Below are positions 63,001 to 64,000 of a stretch of 64,000 nt of DNA, one piece after another. The DNA is from Ascaris suum (lineage: Eukaryota > Nematoda > Chromadorea > Rhabditida > Ascarididae): positions 62,001 through 126,000 of the forward strand of contig CM024172.1 of the NCBI GenBank assembly GCA_013433145.1. The letters are read 5' to 3'. Numbering within the stretch: the stretch's first letter is position 1; every line of letters begins with the position of its first letter. The notes under the pieces were generated by a model. That model was not told the DNA's origin. It saw only the letters and a program-made list of their open reading frames with translations, and searched no databases. The position numbers and the translations under genes were made by a program.

Positions 63001-63955
63001 GATGTTATACAGGGTGCTTATCGAAGCAGAACAGTTTATGAATATGGCTCCCGAAAAAGCACCACACAGTGCAAATGGACTTCTTTGAAGAAAACCCCTG
63101 ATGAAAAGCGTGACGCCAAAGGAATACGAACCCGAAAGGCCAGAGATAGCTTGTTTACATCGTTTATGTCAAGCGCTTCAACCAGTGCACCCAAGAGAGT
63201 GATCGCATGACGTCTCAGAGGTTTGCGCTCAGTCGGCGGCGTTCTCGCTTCCTTCTCCGAATCAGTCCTTGAGTAACTATGGCTATACGAGTCGATGTCA
63301 TTCGTTGCACTGCTCTAAAAGTACTCATTCACACTGCCACACAGTACATTTCGGTAAATGGATGGTAGCGTTGCACTGCACCGTCCAAAACCGCCCTACT
63401 TTATGCGATTATCGCACCCTGCTCACTCTAAATCGCACATCCTCTGACACCATTCATTACATCAGCCTCCTTCCTCTTCTGTAGTGGTATTAAAGTCAAT
63501 TCAACAACTTCCACAACTGCAAGAGATGATCTTTTTTGAGGCCTAAACAGCTCCAAAGCAGCTAGAGAGATTGTAGGCAAATCGGACGGCAGTGATTCCA
63601 TTTTTCTACGTAACTGTAGGAAAATCTCACTAATGTGAATGGAAGTCAACCAACACTTGAGATCGACCCTCATACAAAGAACCACAAATCAGAAAGACCG
63701 CACATCATGACAACCTTGATCCGCAAATTTCGCACTTTTATACGCACTGCATTGTCGAGAAAAATTTATGTCATCGTTTAGAAGACCAAAAAAATATCTT
63801 TCGCAAACTGATCAATGAATACCAATTTAGGCACAATCAAATTCATGAAAGTTCCTATGAAGAATACAGCCAGTCGCGCGGAAATCACATGAGAGTGCTC
63901 TCTCCAGAATCTTCGGAAAATTTTGCGGCACACCACTTTCGGCCAAAATTCGAGG
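274..63955 (-). CDS. psme-4: PSME4/PA200 (Blm10-family) proteasome activator gene, partial, multi-exon
   Basis: PSME4 is a solenoid of HEAT repeats, about 1,840 residues in vertebrates. It docks on the alpha ring of the 20S proteasome, opens its gate without ATP, and in mammals favours acetylated histones during DNA repair and spermatogenesis. Here 27 minus-strand exons, with three weaker candidates upstream, encode matching blocks in the correct order: TLIPIVDCS, IYPDMEG, DLIRLGTNVY, LDPTRAG, PHWGAYQWPK, YLFRNYFTEMLPV, RIMDVDD, KTLLKFLAAYYG, ENWRVW and EVRIEASDCLTSLIHC. Phases agree at most junctions. The located exons total about 3.2 kb (roughly 1,070 codons) against about 1,200 vertebrate residues for the same span. 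The N-terminus and the C-terminal HbYX-type tail lie outside the window. The vertebrate comparison is from memory of the family, not an alignment run here. Family assignment is near certain; individual exon ends are less so. Confidence 0.93.
472..4822 (-). other. psme-4 intron, 4.35 kb
   Basis: No further exon could be supported. A 157-codon minus-strand frame at 2,474-2,947 includes a stretch derived from a GGTTGCAACC-type repeat and is not recognised. The stretch around 1,330-1,730 has open frames on both strands that look like transposon debris, but no family was identified. Confidence 0.5.
4823..4979 (-). CDS. psme-4: psme-4 exon, ENWRVWISIMRFLHVFVFSN block
   Basis: After GTCTCTTGTAG the frame includes HYFLWMHDEILYGFQTLLD, ENWRVWISIMRFLHVFVFSN and VFVLEMRERPSI. 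The vertebrate match is [20 protein letters not shown], then NLFIFLNNED. Two overlapping donors follow: GTAAGG (phase 0, fits the next exon) and, five bases on, GTATGT (phase 2, does not fit). Confidence 0.92.
5600..5643. repeat. 22-bp tandem repeat, two copies
   Basis: GATACAGCGAGGTACCATGA followed by AG is repeated twice without a spacer at 5,600-5,621 and 5,622-5,643. Confidence 0.95.
6145..6160. repeat. Poly-G run, 16 bases
   Basis: Sixteen consecutive G in a purine-rich tract. This is the longest G run in the window and a likely length-variable site. Confidence 0.95.
6873..7003 (-). CDS. psme-4: psme-4 exon, KTLLKFLAAYYGSAF block
   Basis: After TTAAATTGCAG the frame reads TILYMKTLLKFLAAYYGSAF, then SVISIIPLIAHLANEETA, ending AG/GTGAGT. 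The vertebrate protein has [20 protein letters not shown], then LQLLPLFFKIAPVEND. Phase 2, completed to Ser by the next exon. Confidence 0.96.
7004..9361 (-). other. psme-4 intron, 2.4 kb
   Basis: Two overlapping plus-strand frames of 163 and 123 codons at 7,470-7,983 end in a lysine- and glutamate-rich purine tract. Neither shows a domain. Nothing else was recognised. Confidence 0.45.
9362..9611 (-). CDS. psme-4: psme-4 exon, RFRIMDVDDIM block
   Basis: After ATCTATTGCAG the frame includes LLAYPAVYRSVQHSMKNV, RFRIMDVDDIMSTFIDEVC, and CFDKLVERIAF. The vertebrate protein has [20 protein letters not shown], then ARILEKLKPLMDVDEEI. The donor is taken as AAT/GTGTTT, which is weak but in phase 0 with the next exon; this makes the worm linker about nine residues longer than in vertebrates. 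Confidence 0.92.
9612..11058 (-). other. psme-4 intron, 1.4 kb
   Basis: Positions 10,120-10,230 carry a CGGTTGCACCG-type motif shared loosely with 2,560-2,650 and 50,510-50,540. An A-rich tract lies at about 10,690-10,750. No exon seen. Confidence 0.45.
11059..11124 (-). CDS. psme-4: psme-4 exon, SLWYLLDLYRSIL block
   Basis: This 66-bp exon lies between acceptor ACGTTGGCAG and TC/GTGAAT. SLWYLLDLYRSILQIQRKSE corresponds to the vertebrate EWRVPELLHRLLKYLEPKL. Phases fit both sides; TC plus T of the next exon gives Ser. Confidence 0.84.
11125..13242 (-). other. psme-4 intron, 2.1 kb
   Basis: No exon, RNA gene or mobile element recognised. Short direct repeats of the AATTATTCC type occur at 11,935-11,960. 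Confidence 0.4.
13243..13377 (-). CDS. psme-4: psme-4 exon, CAGWRSTDLV block
   Basis: After TTCATTTATAG the frame reads RFTLIRYIATCAGWRSTDLV, then HIAVAFLETERNQIA. Its leading G completes Met with the previous exon. It corresponds to the vertebrate RDPRKLHWLFELLLES region through FVDACRLYVLQGG. The 3' end is uncertain: TG/GTTGGT keeps phase with the next exon, while GTTAAA at 13,219 would add eight codons but break phase. Confidence 0.82.
13378..16912 (-). other. psme-4 intron, 3.5 kb
   Basis: It contains a decoy exon-like stretch at about 13,720-13,885 (see rejected items) and unrecognised minus-strand frames at 14,900-15,375 with repeat-like character. No supported gene. Confidence 0.45.
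16913..17118 (-). CDS. psme-4: psme-4 exon, QRRSTGILSDSTDHW block
   Basis: The acceptor GGTAAAACAG is followed by KMHASWTYPRNSDLIQRRST, then GILSDSTDHWEG, ending PTAWHTCM at donor AT/GTAAGT. It fits the vertebrate [20 protein letters not shown] and, at the end, YNDWGTCIATS. An extra Trp-rich stretch at the start is worm-specific. Phase 2 out. Confidence 0.93.
17119..19686 (-). other. psme-4 intron, 2.6 kb
   Basis: A minus-strand frame at 17,612-17,880 ends at a good donor (AG/GTCAGT) but matches nothing in the PA200 order and breaks phase. A 19-bp tandem repeat lies at 18,807-18,844. Nothing else recognised. Confidence 0.4.
18807..18844. repeat. 19-bp tandem repeat, two copies
   Basis: CAATTAAAAGATGTGCTAA occurs twice head to tail at 18,807-18,825 and 18,826-18,844, perfect. 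Confidence 0.95.
19687..19764 (-). CDS. psme-4: psme-4 exon, YLFRNYFTEMLPV block
   Basis: This 26-codon exon lies between acceptor TGTTTTTTCAG and donor CAG/GTAAAG, phase 0 both ends. YLFRNYFTEMLPVMKKVLKG matches the vertebrate [20 protein letters not shown]. Confidence 0.96.
19765..20698 (-). other. psme-4 intron, 0.9 kb
   Basis: No additional features recognised. Confidence 0.4.
20699..20891 (-). CDS. psme-4: psme-4 exon, VIVSTLRDRSFF block
   Basis: After GATTGTTGCAG the frame includes SSDMHAELLRKY, then NPIGDVIVSTLRDRSFF, and ends TSEFLLLK before GTACAT. The vertebrate protein has EQIIFDHFSDPKFVEQL, ending RRFCLFK. The junction with the next exon reads FLLLK-YLFRNYF, matching FCLFK-GIFRNFD exactly in position. 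Confidence 0.95.
20892..24360 (-). other. psme-4 intron, 3.5 kb
   Basis: The 21,700-22,330 stretch looks like a degraded interspersed repeat. At 22,870-23,412 two or three minus-strand frames overlap in a T-rich region without a recognisable domain. No exon needed here: the flanking exons join in phase. Confidence 0.45.
24361..24512 (-). CDS. psme-4: psme-4 exon, HWGAYQWPK block
   Basis: After GCTGTTTAG the frame reads ALKEDCYACGLRVDNLCLAY, then DKRAIPLTKEAWDK, then KPHWGAYQWPK, with donor GTAAGA. The vertebrate counterpart runs [20 protein letters not shown], then KTHWGYYTWPK. This is the best-conserved block in the window. Phase 2 out, completed to Lys by G of the exon at 20,891. Confidence 0.96.
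24615..24653 (-). CDS. psme-4: Probable 13-codon psme-4 mini-exon
   Basis: HDALYAITFIIEG lies between acceptor GTGCATTCAG and GTGTAG, phase 0 at both ends. Read into the next exon it gives AITFIIEGIALKED, close to the vertebrate AISAVAGILKQLKR. An upstream stretch equivalent to the vertebrate AIRFFVENLNHD is not located. Confidence 0.55.
24654..26342 (-). other. psme-4 intron, 1.7 kb, possibly hiding one exon
   Basis: The vertebrate stretch AIRFFVENLNHD has no counterpart found. Unrecognised minus-strand frames at 25,017-25,265 and 25,633-25,833 may be repeat derived. Confidence 0.35.
26343..26449 (-). CDS. psme-4: psme-4 exon, LYHWRNVDAARTLL block
   Basis: After TGCTTAATAG the frame reads VCKNEGQLYHWRNVDAARTL, then FTFYKYHFDVESAK; donor AAG/GTGTGT. 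The vertebrate protein has [20 protein letters not shown] here. Phase 0 out. Of the three frames only this one gives a HEAT-like amphipathic pattern and joins its neighbour. Confidence 0.86.
26616..26692 (-). CDS. psme-4: psme-4 exon, RISRVISEVAVFEERM block
   Basis: After AAGAATATAG the frame reads RISRVISEVAVFEERMRILN, then SWTFA, ending A before GTATTT. It corresponds to the vertebrate KNADALRNYENLVDTLLDG. Both junctions are in phase (Gln before, Asn after), which supports boundaries that would look modest alone. Confidence 0.82.
26693..27498 (-). other. psme-4 intron with alternating purine-pyrimidine tract
   Basis: A stretch rich in TG, CA, CG and TA steps runs from about 27,240 to 27,360. 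Nothing else recognised. Confidence 0.5.
27240..27360. repeat. Imperfect alternating purine-pyrimidine (GT/AC/GC) tract
   Basis: About 120 bases are dominated by TGTG, CGCG, CACA and ATGTGT steps, e.g. GCACGCGTGTGCATGTGCGC at about 27,260. Such tracts can adopt Z-DNA. All frames read Cys/Ala/Val/His-rich peptides, so open frames here are spurious. Confidence 0.85.
27499..27581 (-). CDS. psme-4: psme-4 exon, acidic linker and KVNEQ
   Basis: The exon lies between acceptor AACCATCAG and the strong donor CA/GTAAGT. It begins LNNHDDEEDKILNESMDAF and ends TEKVNEQ. It occupies the place of the vertebrate SPEKIKEGIKRQQEKN linker. Phase 2 out; the next exon's G completes Gln. Confidence 0.8.
27582..27907 (-). 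other. psme-4 intron, 0.3 kb
   Basis: Short intron with no additional feature. Confidence 0.4.
27908..27946 (-). CDS. psme-4: Possible 13-codon psme-4 mini-exon
   Basis: ISLRSNRVRGILA lies between a very good acceptor (TTTATTCTTCTAG) and the donor GCA/GTACGT. Only this frame is open. It has phase 0 at both ends, compatible with both neighbours. It could stand for the vertebrate IPKSCVEIAELLQ stretch, but the similarity is weak. Confidence 0.42.
28041..28087 (-). CDS. psme-4: Possible psme-4 exon, AMVNTASWKS block
   Basis: This 47-bp segment lies between acceptor CACCGCAG and the strong donor GTG/GTGAGT. It reads IAMVNTASWKSTSNV, similar to the vertebrate PAIVSSGLSQAMS. It starts with two bases of a codon, so the exon at 30,692 (phase 0) cannot be its direct partner; an exon carrying the vertebrate GALYCLLGNH-type stretch is not found. 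Confidence 0.42.
28088..30691 (-). other. psme-4 intron, 2.6 kb, missing exons likely
   Basis: It holds the (TA)39 microsatellite. About 50 vertebrate residues (from GALYCLLGNH to the Trp-Pro block) are not located and the flanking phases disagree (0 against 2), so at least one exon is probably hidden here. A segment at about 29,590-29,688 after GTTACAG is open but not convincing. Confidence 0.4.
29946..30023. repeat. (TA)n microsatellite, about 39 units
   Basis: An uninterrupted TA dinucleotide run of 78 bases. It explains the Tyr-Ile repeat peptides read across it in the plus frames. Confidence 0.97.
30692..30823 (-). CDS. psme-4: psme-4 exon, VRVSAQSYLNAIL block
   Basis: After ATGTTTTAAAG the frame reads VRVSAQSYLNAILARFPHAK, then DIIAYLDPTRAGTTHGEKK. 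The vertebrate protein has [20 protein letters not shown], then DIIPLVLEFLRPDRQG. It joins the previous exon directly in phase 0. The donor AAG/GTCTTT is unusual at position +3, but it is the only GT that keeps the frame. Confidence 0.9.
30824..31513 (-). other. psme-4 intron, 0.7 kb
   Basis: Flanking exons join in phase 0. No further feature recognised. Confidence 0.5.
31514..31603 (-). CDS. psme-4: psme-4 exon, MKDLIRLGTNVYTA block
   Basis: This 30-codon exon lies between acceptor CCGTTACAG and the strong donor GCC/GTAAGT, phase 0 at both ends. ESHLAIMKDLIRLGTNVYTA corresponds to the vertebrate HQDMIRDLLRLSTSSYSQ. It fixes the order of the neighbouring exons, placing the 32.6-33.4 kb exons upstream in the protein. 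Confidence 0.92.
31604..32602 (-). other. psme-4 intron, 1.0 kb
   Basis: No feature recognised. The phase conflict across it (1 against 0) means either a small exon is missed or the upstream exon ends at 32,643. Confidence 0.4.
32603..32754 (-). CDS. psme-4: psme-4 exon, VKPYIPFFYLDASARKELL block
   Basis: The acceptor TGCATCACAG is followed by VKPYIPFFYLDASARKELL, which aligns with the vertebrate [21 protein letters not shown]. The 3' end is unclear. GTTAAA at 32,602 gives 152 bp but the wrong phase for the next exon; a weak GTCCGA donor would end it at 32,643 in the right phase. The tail contains a worm-specific stretch with KRVRWHWKKD. Confidence 0.72.
32755..33343 (-). other. psme-4 intron, 0.6 kb, missing exon likely
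   Basis: Flanking phases disagree (0 against 2) and the vertebrate stretch around HEFDSRWKSFNLVKKSM is absent. No segment here is open in the right frame. Confidence 0.35.
33344..33407 (-). CDS. psme-4: Probable psme-4 exon, HKEVVLVSAIKI block
   Basis: After GGTGTTTTTAAG the frame reads LHLTFEHKEVVLVSAIKIRS, with donor AGG/GTAAGC (good). It resembles the vertebrate DDTKSLFLIIKIIGD helix. It is phase-compatible with the exon at 46,042, although some 90 vertebrate residues would lie between the two, so exons are probably missing. The next exon needs phase 2, so another small exon is expected there too. Confidence 0.5.
33824..34336 (+). other. Unrecognised 170-codon plus-strand open frame
   Basis: This is the longest uninterrupted frame in the window, antisense within a psme-4 intron. 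No signal peptide, membrane pattern or domain is apparent, and there is no obvious splice partner. Phe, Ile and Thr are frequent, as expected from AT-rich noncoding DNA. A nested gene is possible but not supported. Confidence 0.15.
37722..38373 (+). repeat. Putative 5' LTR of the BEL/Pao element
   Basis: The segment begins TGTGAACAAAC and ends CACGACA just before TTTTGGTTCCATGAGCCGAT, which sits where a primer-binding site is expected. It carries TATAAAG at about 37,896 and AATAAA at 38,301-38,306. The gag start codon follows at 38,414. The left edge is a guess: no second LTR was found to compare. Confidence 0.5.
38414..39610 (+). pseudogene. BEL/Pao gag pseudogene
   Basis: Starts MSGEYRQAKEPTKGRL and is broken by several frame changes. 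The best part, 38,711-39,070, holds the DUF1759-type core. After DEAERILRVL a stop intervenes, then an LTR-like insertion (about 39,290-39,515). A gag-like segment SEDPSWNVDKF follows at about 39,620. Confidence 0.8.
39290..39515 (+). repeat. LTR-like block inside the gag pseudogene
   Basis: TATATAA at 39,324-39,330, a T-rich stretch, AATAAAAG at 39,460-39,467, an end resembling CTCAACA, and then TGGCCCGAAAAGGAG at 39,501-39,515, which looks like a primer-binding site of the TGGCGCCCGAACAGG type. It interrupts gag and may be a nested LTR. Confidence 0.4.
39660..41645 (+). pseudogene. BEL/Pao nucleocapsid and pol pseudogene
   Basis: Nucleocapsid zinc knuckles at 39,830-39,970 (CX2CX3HX4C and CX2CX4HX4C) are followed by scattered pol segments. 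The longest pol frame is 41,125-41,430 with GPAMLNDLRGILLRFR and VLADVKKSA. The catalytic box reads YVDN rather than YVDD. The final readable part ALEIAWSLKTKKVH is the usual stretch after the palm domain. Integrase is absent. Confidence 0.85.
42350..43200 (+). mobile_element. CR1/jockey-like non-LTR reverse transcriptase remnant
   Basis: Broken frames contain GLKDVVYTDYAKAFDVCHRK at about 42,482-42,540, the first catalytic Asp motif of non-LTR reverse transcriptases, and RLFADDLKIH at about 42,746-42,776, the ADD box. The order and spacing are right for one enzyme. A 3' tail with NLGPHFFVFVLIKF and AATAAAG ends near 43,185. Endonuclease and ORF1 are not visible. Confidence 0.82.
44651..44689. 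repeat. Perfect 14-bp inverted repeat (hairpin)
   Basis: CTTTCCATGCATAA, an 11-base loop, then TTATGCATGGAAAG. No neighbouring gene explains it; it could be a relic of terminal repeats. Confidence 0.95.
46042..46110 (-). CDS. psme-4: Probable psme-4 exon, VDFERFAEEF block
   Basis: After AACTATAG the frame reads WNTCNSVDFERFAEEFCNER and ends CG before GTAACG. The spacing of Trp, Ser and the amphipathic helix suits the vertebrate WHVPSSEEVSFAFYLLDSF. It needs one base from the previous exon, which the exon at 52,078 (phase 0) cannot give, so an exon between them is implied. Confidence 0.5.
46111..52077 (-). other. psme-4 intron interval, 6.0 kb, with unidentified ORF-rich stretch
   Basis: The flanking exon phases disagree (0 against 2) and the vertebrate segment DWGKPGDLWNLG is missing, so an exon is probably hidden. 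The stretch 46,990-50,000 holds several long minus-strand frames. Positions 50,380-50,740 resemble the GGTTGCA repeat family. Confidence 0.45.
47000..49995 (-). other. Unidentified coding-like stretch, possibly a decayed mobile element
   Basis: Two long minus-strand frames stand out: 49,549-49,995 (148 codons, with DLRGGSKTFYLKDIHSPQEC and MPFRLSHYNKAKTWLH) and 47,221-47,544 (107 codons, with VEVAVMFLDNCSNLVVILES). Shorter minus-strand frames lie between them (48,582-48,973). Amino-acid composition is protein-like but no family was recognised and no splice links were found. It does not fit PA200. Confidence 0.3.
52078..52194 (-). CDS. psme-4: psme-4 exon, AEIYPDMEG block
   Basis: The exon lies between acceptor CTTTGCAG and donor AGG/GTGAGT and has 39 codons, phase 0 at both ends. 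It includes SLKNVLTQLAEIYPDMEG and ends PLEVSLPIR. The vertebrate equivalent is LLHHLLRSTTLIYPTEYC, ending EYFPIKDWG. The following DWG segment is not found downstream. Confidence 0.93.
52195..53476 (-). other. psme-4 intron, 1.3 kb
   Basis: No feature recognised; flanking exons join in phase. Confidence 0.5.
53477..53640 (-). CDS. psme-4: psme-4 exon, KLLLKY block
   Basis: From acceptor CAGTTGCAG the frame reads EVKKEAVLEPTVVWFICLAM, then VPGKLLLKYHKKCVDLHKM. The vertebrate protein has VDGRKLLLYREQLVKILQR at the same place. The donor AGG/GTAAGC leaves phase 0 and the next exon starts in phase 0. The Trp and Leu pattern of the preceding helix is also kept. Confidence 0.92.
53641..54324 (-). 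other. psme-4 intron, 0.7 kb
   Basis: No feature recognised; flanking exons join in phase. Confidence 0.5.
54325..54393 (-). CDS. psme-4: psme-4 exon, DLLDALKALAQ block
   Basis: This 69-bp exon lies between acceptor ATAGGCAG and donor TTAG/GTTAGC. It reads DLLDALKALAQTKPFESSYL and joins both neighbours in phase (Ala before, Asp after). It replaces the acidic vertebrate stretch between the SVITQL block and the ELDKELLWN block. Confidence 0.8.
54394..55552 (-). other. psme-4 intron, 1.2 kb
   Basis: Exon-like frames at 54,818-55,012 and 55,323-55,505 were examined and not supported. Flanking exons already join in phase. Confidence 0.45.
55553..55622 (-). CDS. psme-4: psme-4 exon, NPSKYFHLF block
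   Basis: The acceptor ATGTTTCAG is followed by ANPSKYFHLFLTHISANLDQ, which fits the vertebrate CPEESLKLFVPHCCSVITQL. The donor is CAG before GTTAGG, leaving phase 1, completed by CC of the next exon to give Ala. About 18 vertebrate residues between this and the exon at 59,119 are missing: either a worm deletion or an unseen phase-0 exon. Confidence 0.85.
55623..59118 (-). other. psme-4 intron, 3.5 kb
   Basis: It holds a stretch (57,115-57,235) of short imperfect repeats of ACGTGCAA and AATAAAA. A small exon for about 18 residues (vertebrate TRVAGRMVADMCRAAVK) may be hidden here. None was identified. Confidence 0.4.
57115..57235. repeat. Short imperfect repeats of GTGCAA/AATAAAA
   Basis: Segments such as AATAAAAACGCAATAAAAAT, ACGTGCAAACGTGCATT and ACGTGCAACGTAATAATAAA recur within 120 bases in irregular order. 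Confidence 0.6.
59119..59227 (-). CDS. psme-4: psme-4 exon, VLSSVLPTIL block
   Basis: The acceptor ATATTCAG leads to IRGVLSSVLPTILSYCTS, matching the vertebrate ELGLSSTFSTILTQCSK. It takes one base from the previous exon (CG plus A gives Arg), so the junction is in phase. The donor is taken as GTAATT after LC, giving phase 0; two overlapping GTGT sites make the end uncertain by a few bases. Confidence 0.75.
59228..61884 (-). other. psme-4 intron, 2.7 kb
   Basis: No exon or element recognised. About 15-20 vertebrate residues between the two flanking blocks are absent, yet the phases fit, so a real deletion is possible. Confidence 0.4.
61885..62090 (-). CDS. psme-4: psme-4 exon, TLIPIVDCS block
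   Basis: The acceptor TTTTTTCAG is followed by a frame containing ESFFTLIPIVDCS, then NLSEEEKLLCEATG. Vertebrate PA200 has ATFSTLVPLVDCS followed by DLTEVERELCSATA, a near column-by-column match. The exon ends CG before GTGATG (phase 2); 206 bp gives 68 codons plus two bases. It lies about one third of the way into the protein. Confidence 0.92.
62091..63517 (-). other. psme-4 intron interval, 1.4 kb
   Basis: It contains only the weak exon candidate at 62,734-62,825. A plus-strand frame at 62,902-63,210 is not recognised. Confidence 0.35.
62734..62825 (-). CDS. psme-4: Weak candidate psme-4 exon
   Basis: After AATGTTAG the frame reads LPRIEEVKFHPRHQLS, loosely like the vertebrate YPALETLTEPHQLT. 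It ends before GTCGTT, a poor donor, but in phase 0, which suits the next exon at 62,090. About 40 vertebrate residues before the next exon are not found, so this may be chance. Confidence 0.28.
63518..63629 (-). CDS. psme-4: Candidate psme-4 exon (N-terminal part)
   Basis: The frame reads EIFLQLRRKMESLPSDLP, comparable to the vertebrate block WLNKLMKLLQRLPNSV. There are two possible acceptors, ACATTAG at 63,630 and CCTACAG at 63,614. The donor (GCA before GTTGTG) is poor. Coding character and order support it; the boundaries do not. Confidence 0.4.
63868..63955 (-). CDS. psme-4: Candidate psme-4 exon (N-terminal part)
   Basis: The open frame contains VPQNFPKILERAL, which resembles the vertebrate PA200 stretch YVPKIFTRILRSL. 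The proposed start follows an AG without a good pyrimidine tract. The proposed end precedes GTATTC and leaves phase 1. Both boundaries are weak. Its position upstream of the secure exon at 62,090 is in the right order for the protein. Confidence 0.4.
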
Positions 63956-64000
63956 CTCATTAATTAGTATGTTGCAATGTGCAATTTTCTTGCGCAGCCG

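Noticed and set aside
1..64000. CRISPR arrays, bacterial operons, rRNA genes, attachment sites
   Set aside because: None present; the only regular repeats are the tandem duplications and microsatellites listed.

Overview
The window is eukaryotic genomic DNA, most likely from a clade V (strongylid, hookworm-like) nematode. It has no long open frames, splice acceptors of the TTTCAG/TTGCAG type, donors of the GTAAGT/GTGAGT type, introns of 0.1 to 4.5 kb and old retrotransposon debris. No bacterial signals, CRISPR arrays, rRNA or convincing tRNA were found. The species is an inference.

One gene explains almost everything readable. Reading the minus strand from about 64,000 down to 274, a series of short exons encodes, in order, the HEAT-repeat solenoid of PSME4/PA200 (the Blm10-type proteasome activator that caps the 20S core). 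Twenty-seven exons are listed from 62,090 to 274, plus three weaker N-terminal candidates. Most junctions keep reading phase. Examples of the agreement with vertebrate PA200 are PHWGAYQWPK against THWGYYTWPK, YLFRNYFTEMLPV against [13 protein letters not shown], and TLIPIVDCS against TLVPLVDCS. The N-terminus lies beyond 64,000 and the extreme C-terminus beyond position 1, so the locus exceeds 63 kb. Several segments are not located (notably between 52,078 and 32,754, and between 30,692 and 28,087), where phase breaks point to unseen exons.

Layout, in the direction of transcription: 64.0-59.1 kb candidate N-terminal exons and the TLIPIVDCS exon; 59.1-52.0 kb six middle exons; 52-33 kb sparse exons in large introns carrying transposon remains (an unidentified ORF-rich stretch at 47.0-50.0 kb, a CR1-like reverse transcriptase at 42.3-43.2 kb, and a broken BEL/Pao retrotransposon at 37.7-41.65 kb, both on the plus strand); 33.4-24.4 kb small, densely placed exons; 20.9-0.27 kb the C-terminal third with 2-4 kb introns.

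The most interesting points are a Gly-His pair where mammalian PA200 has the Asn1716-Phe1717 pair reported to bind acetylated histones, a perfect 93-bp tandem duplication that copies the 3' end and splice donor of that same exon, and an LTR-like block lying inside the BEL/Pao gag. No second functional gene could be supported.
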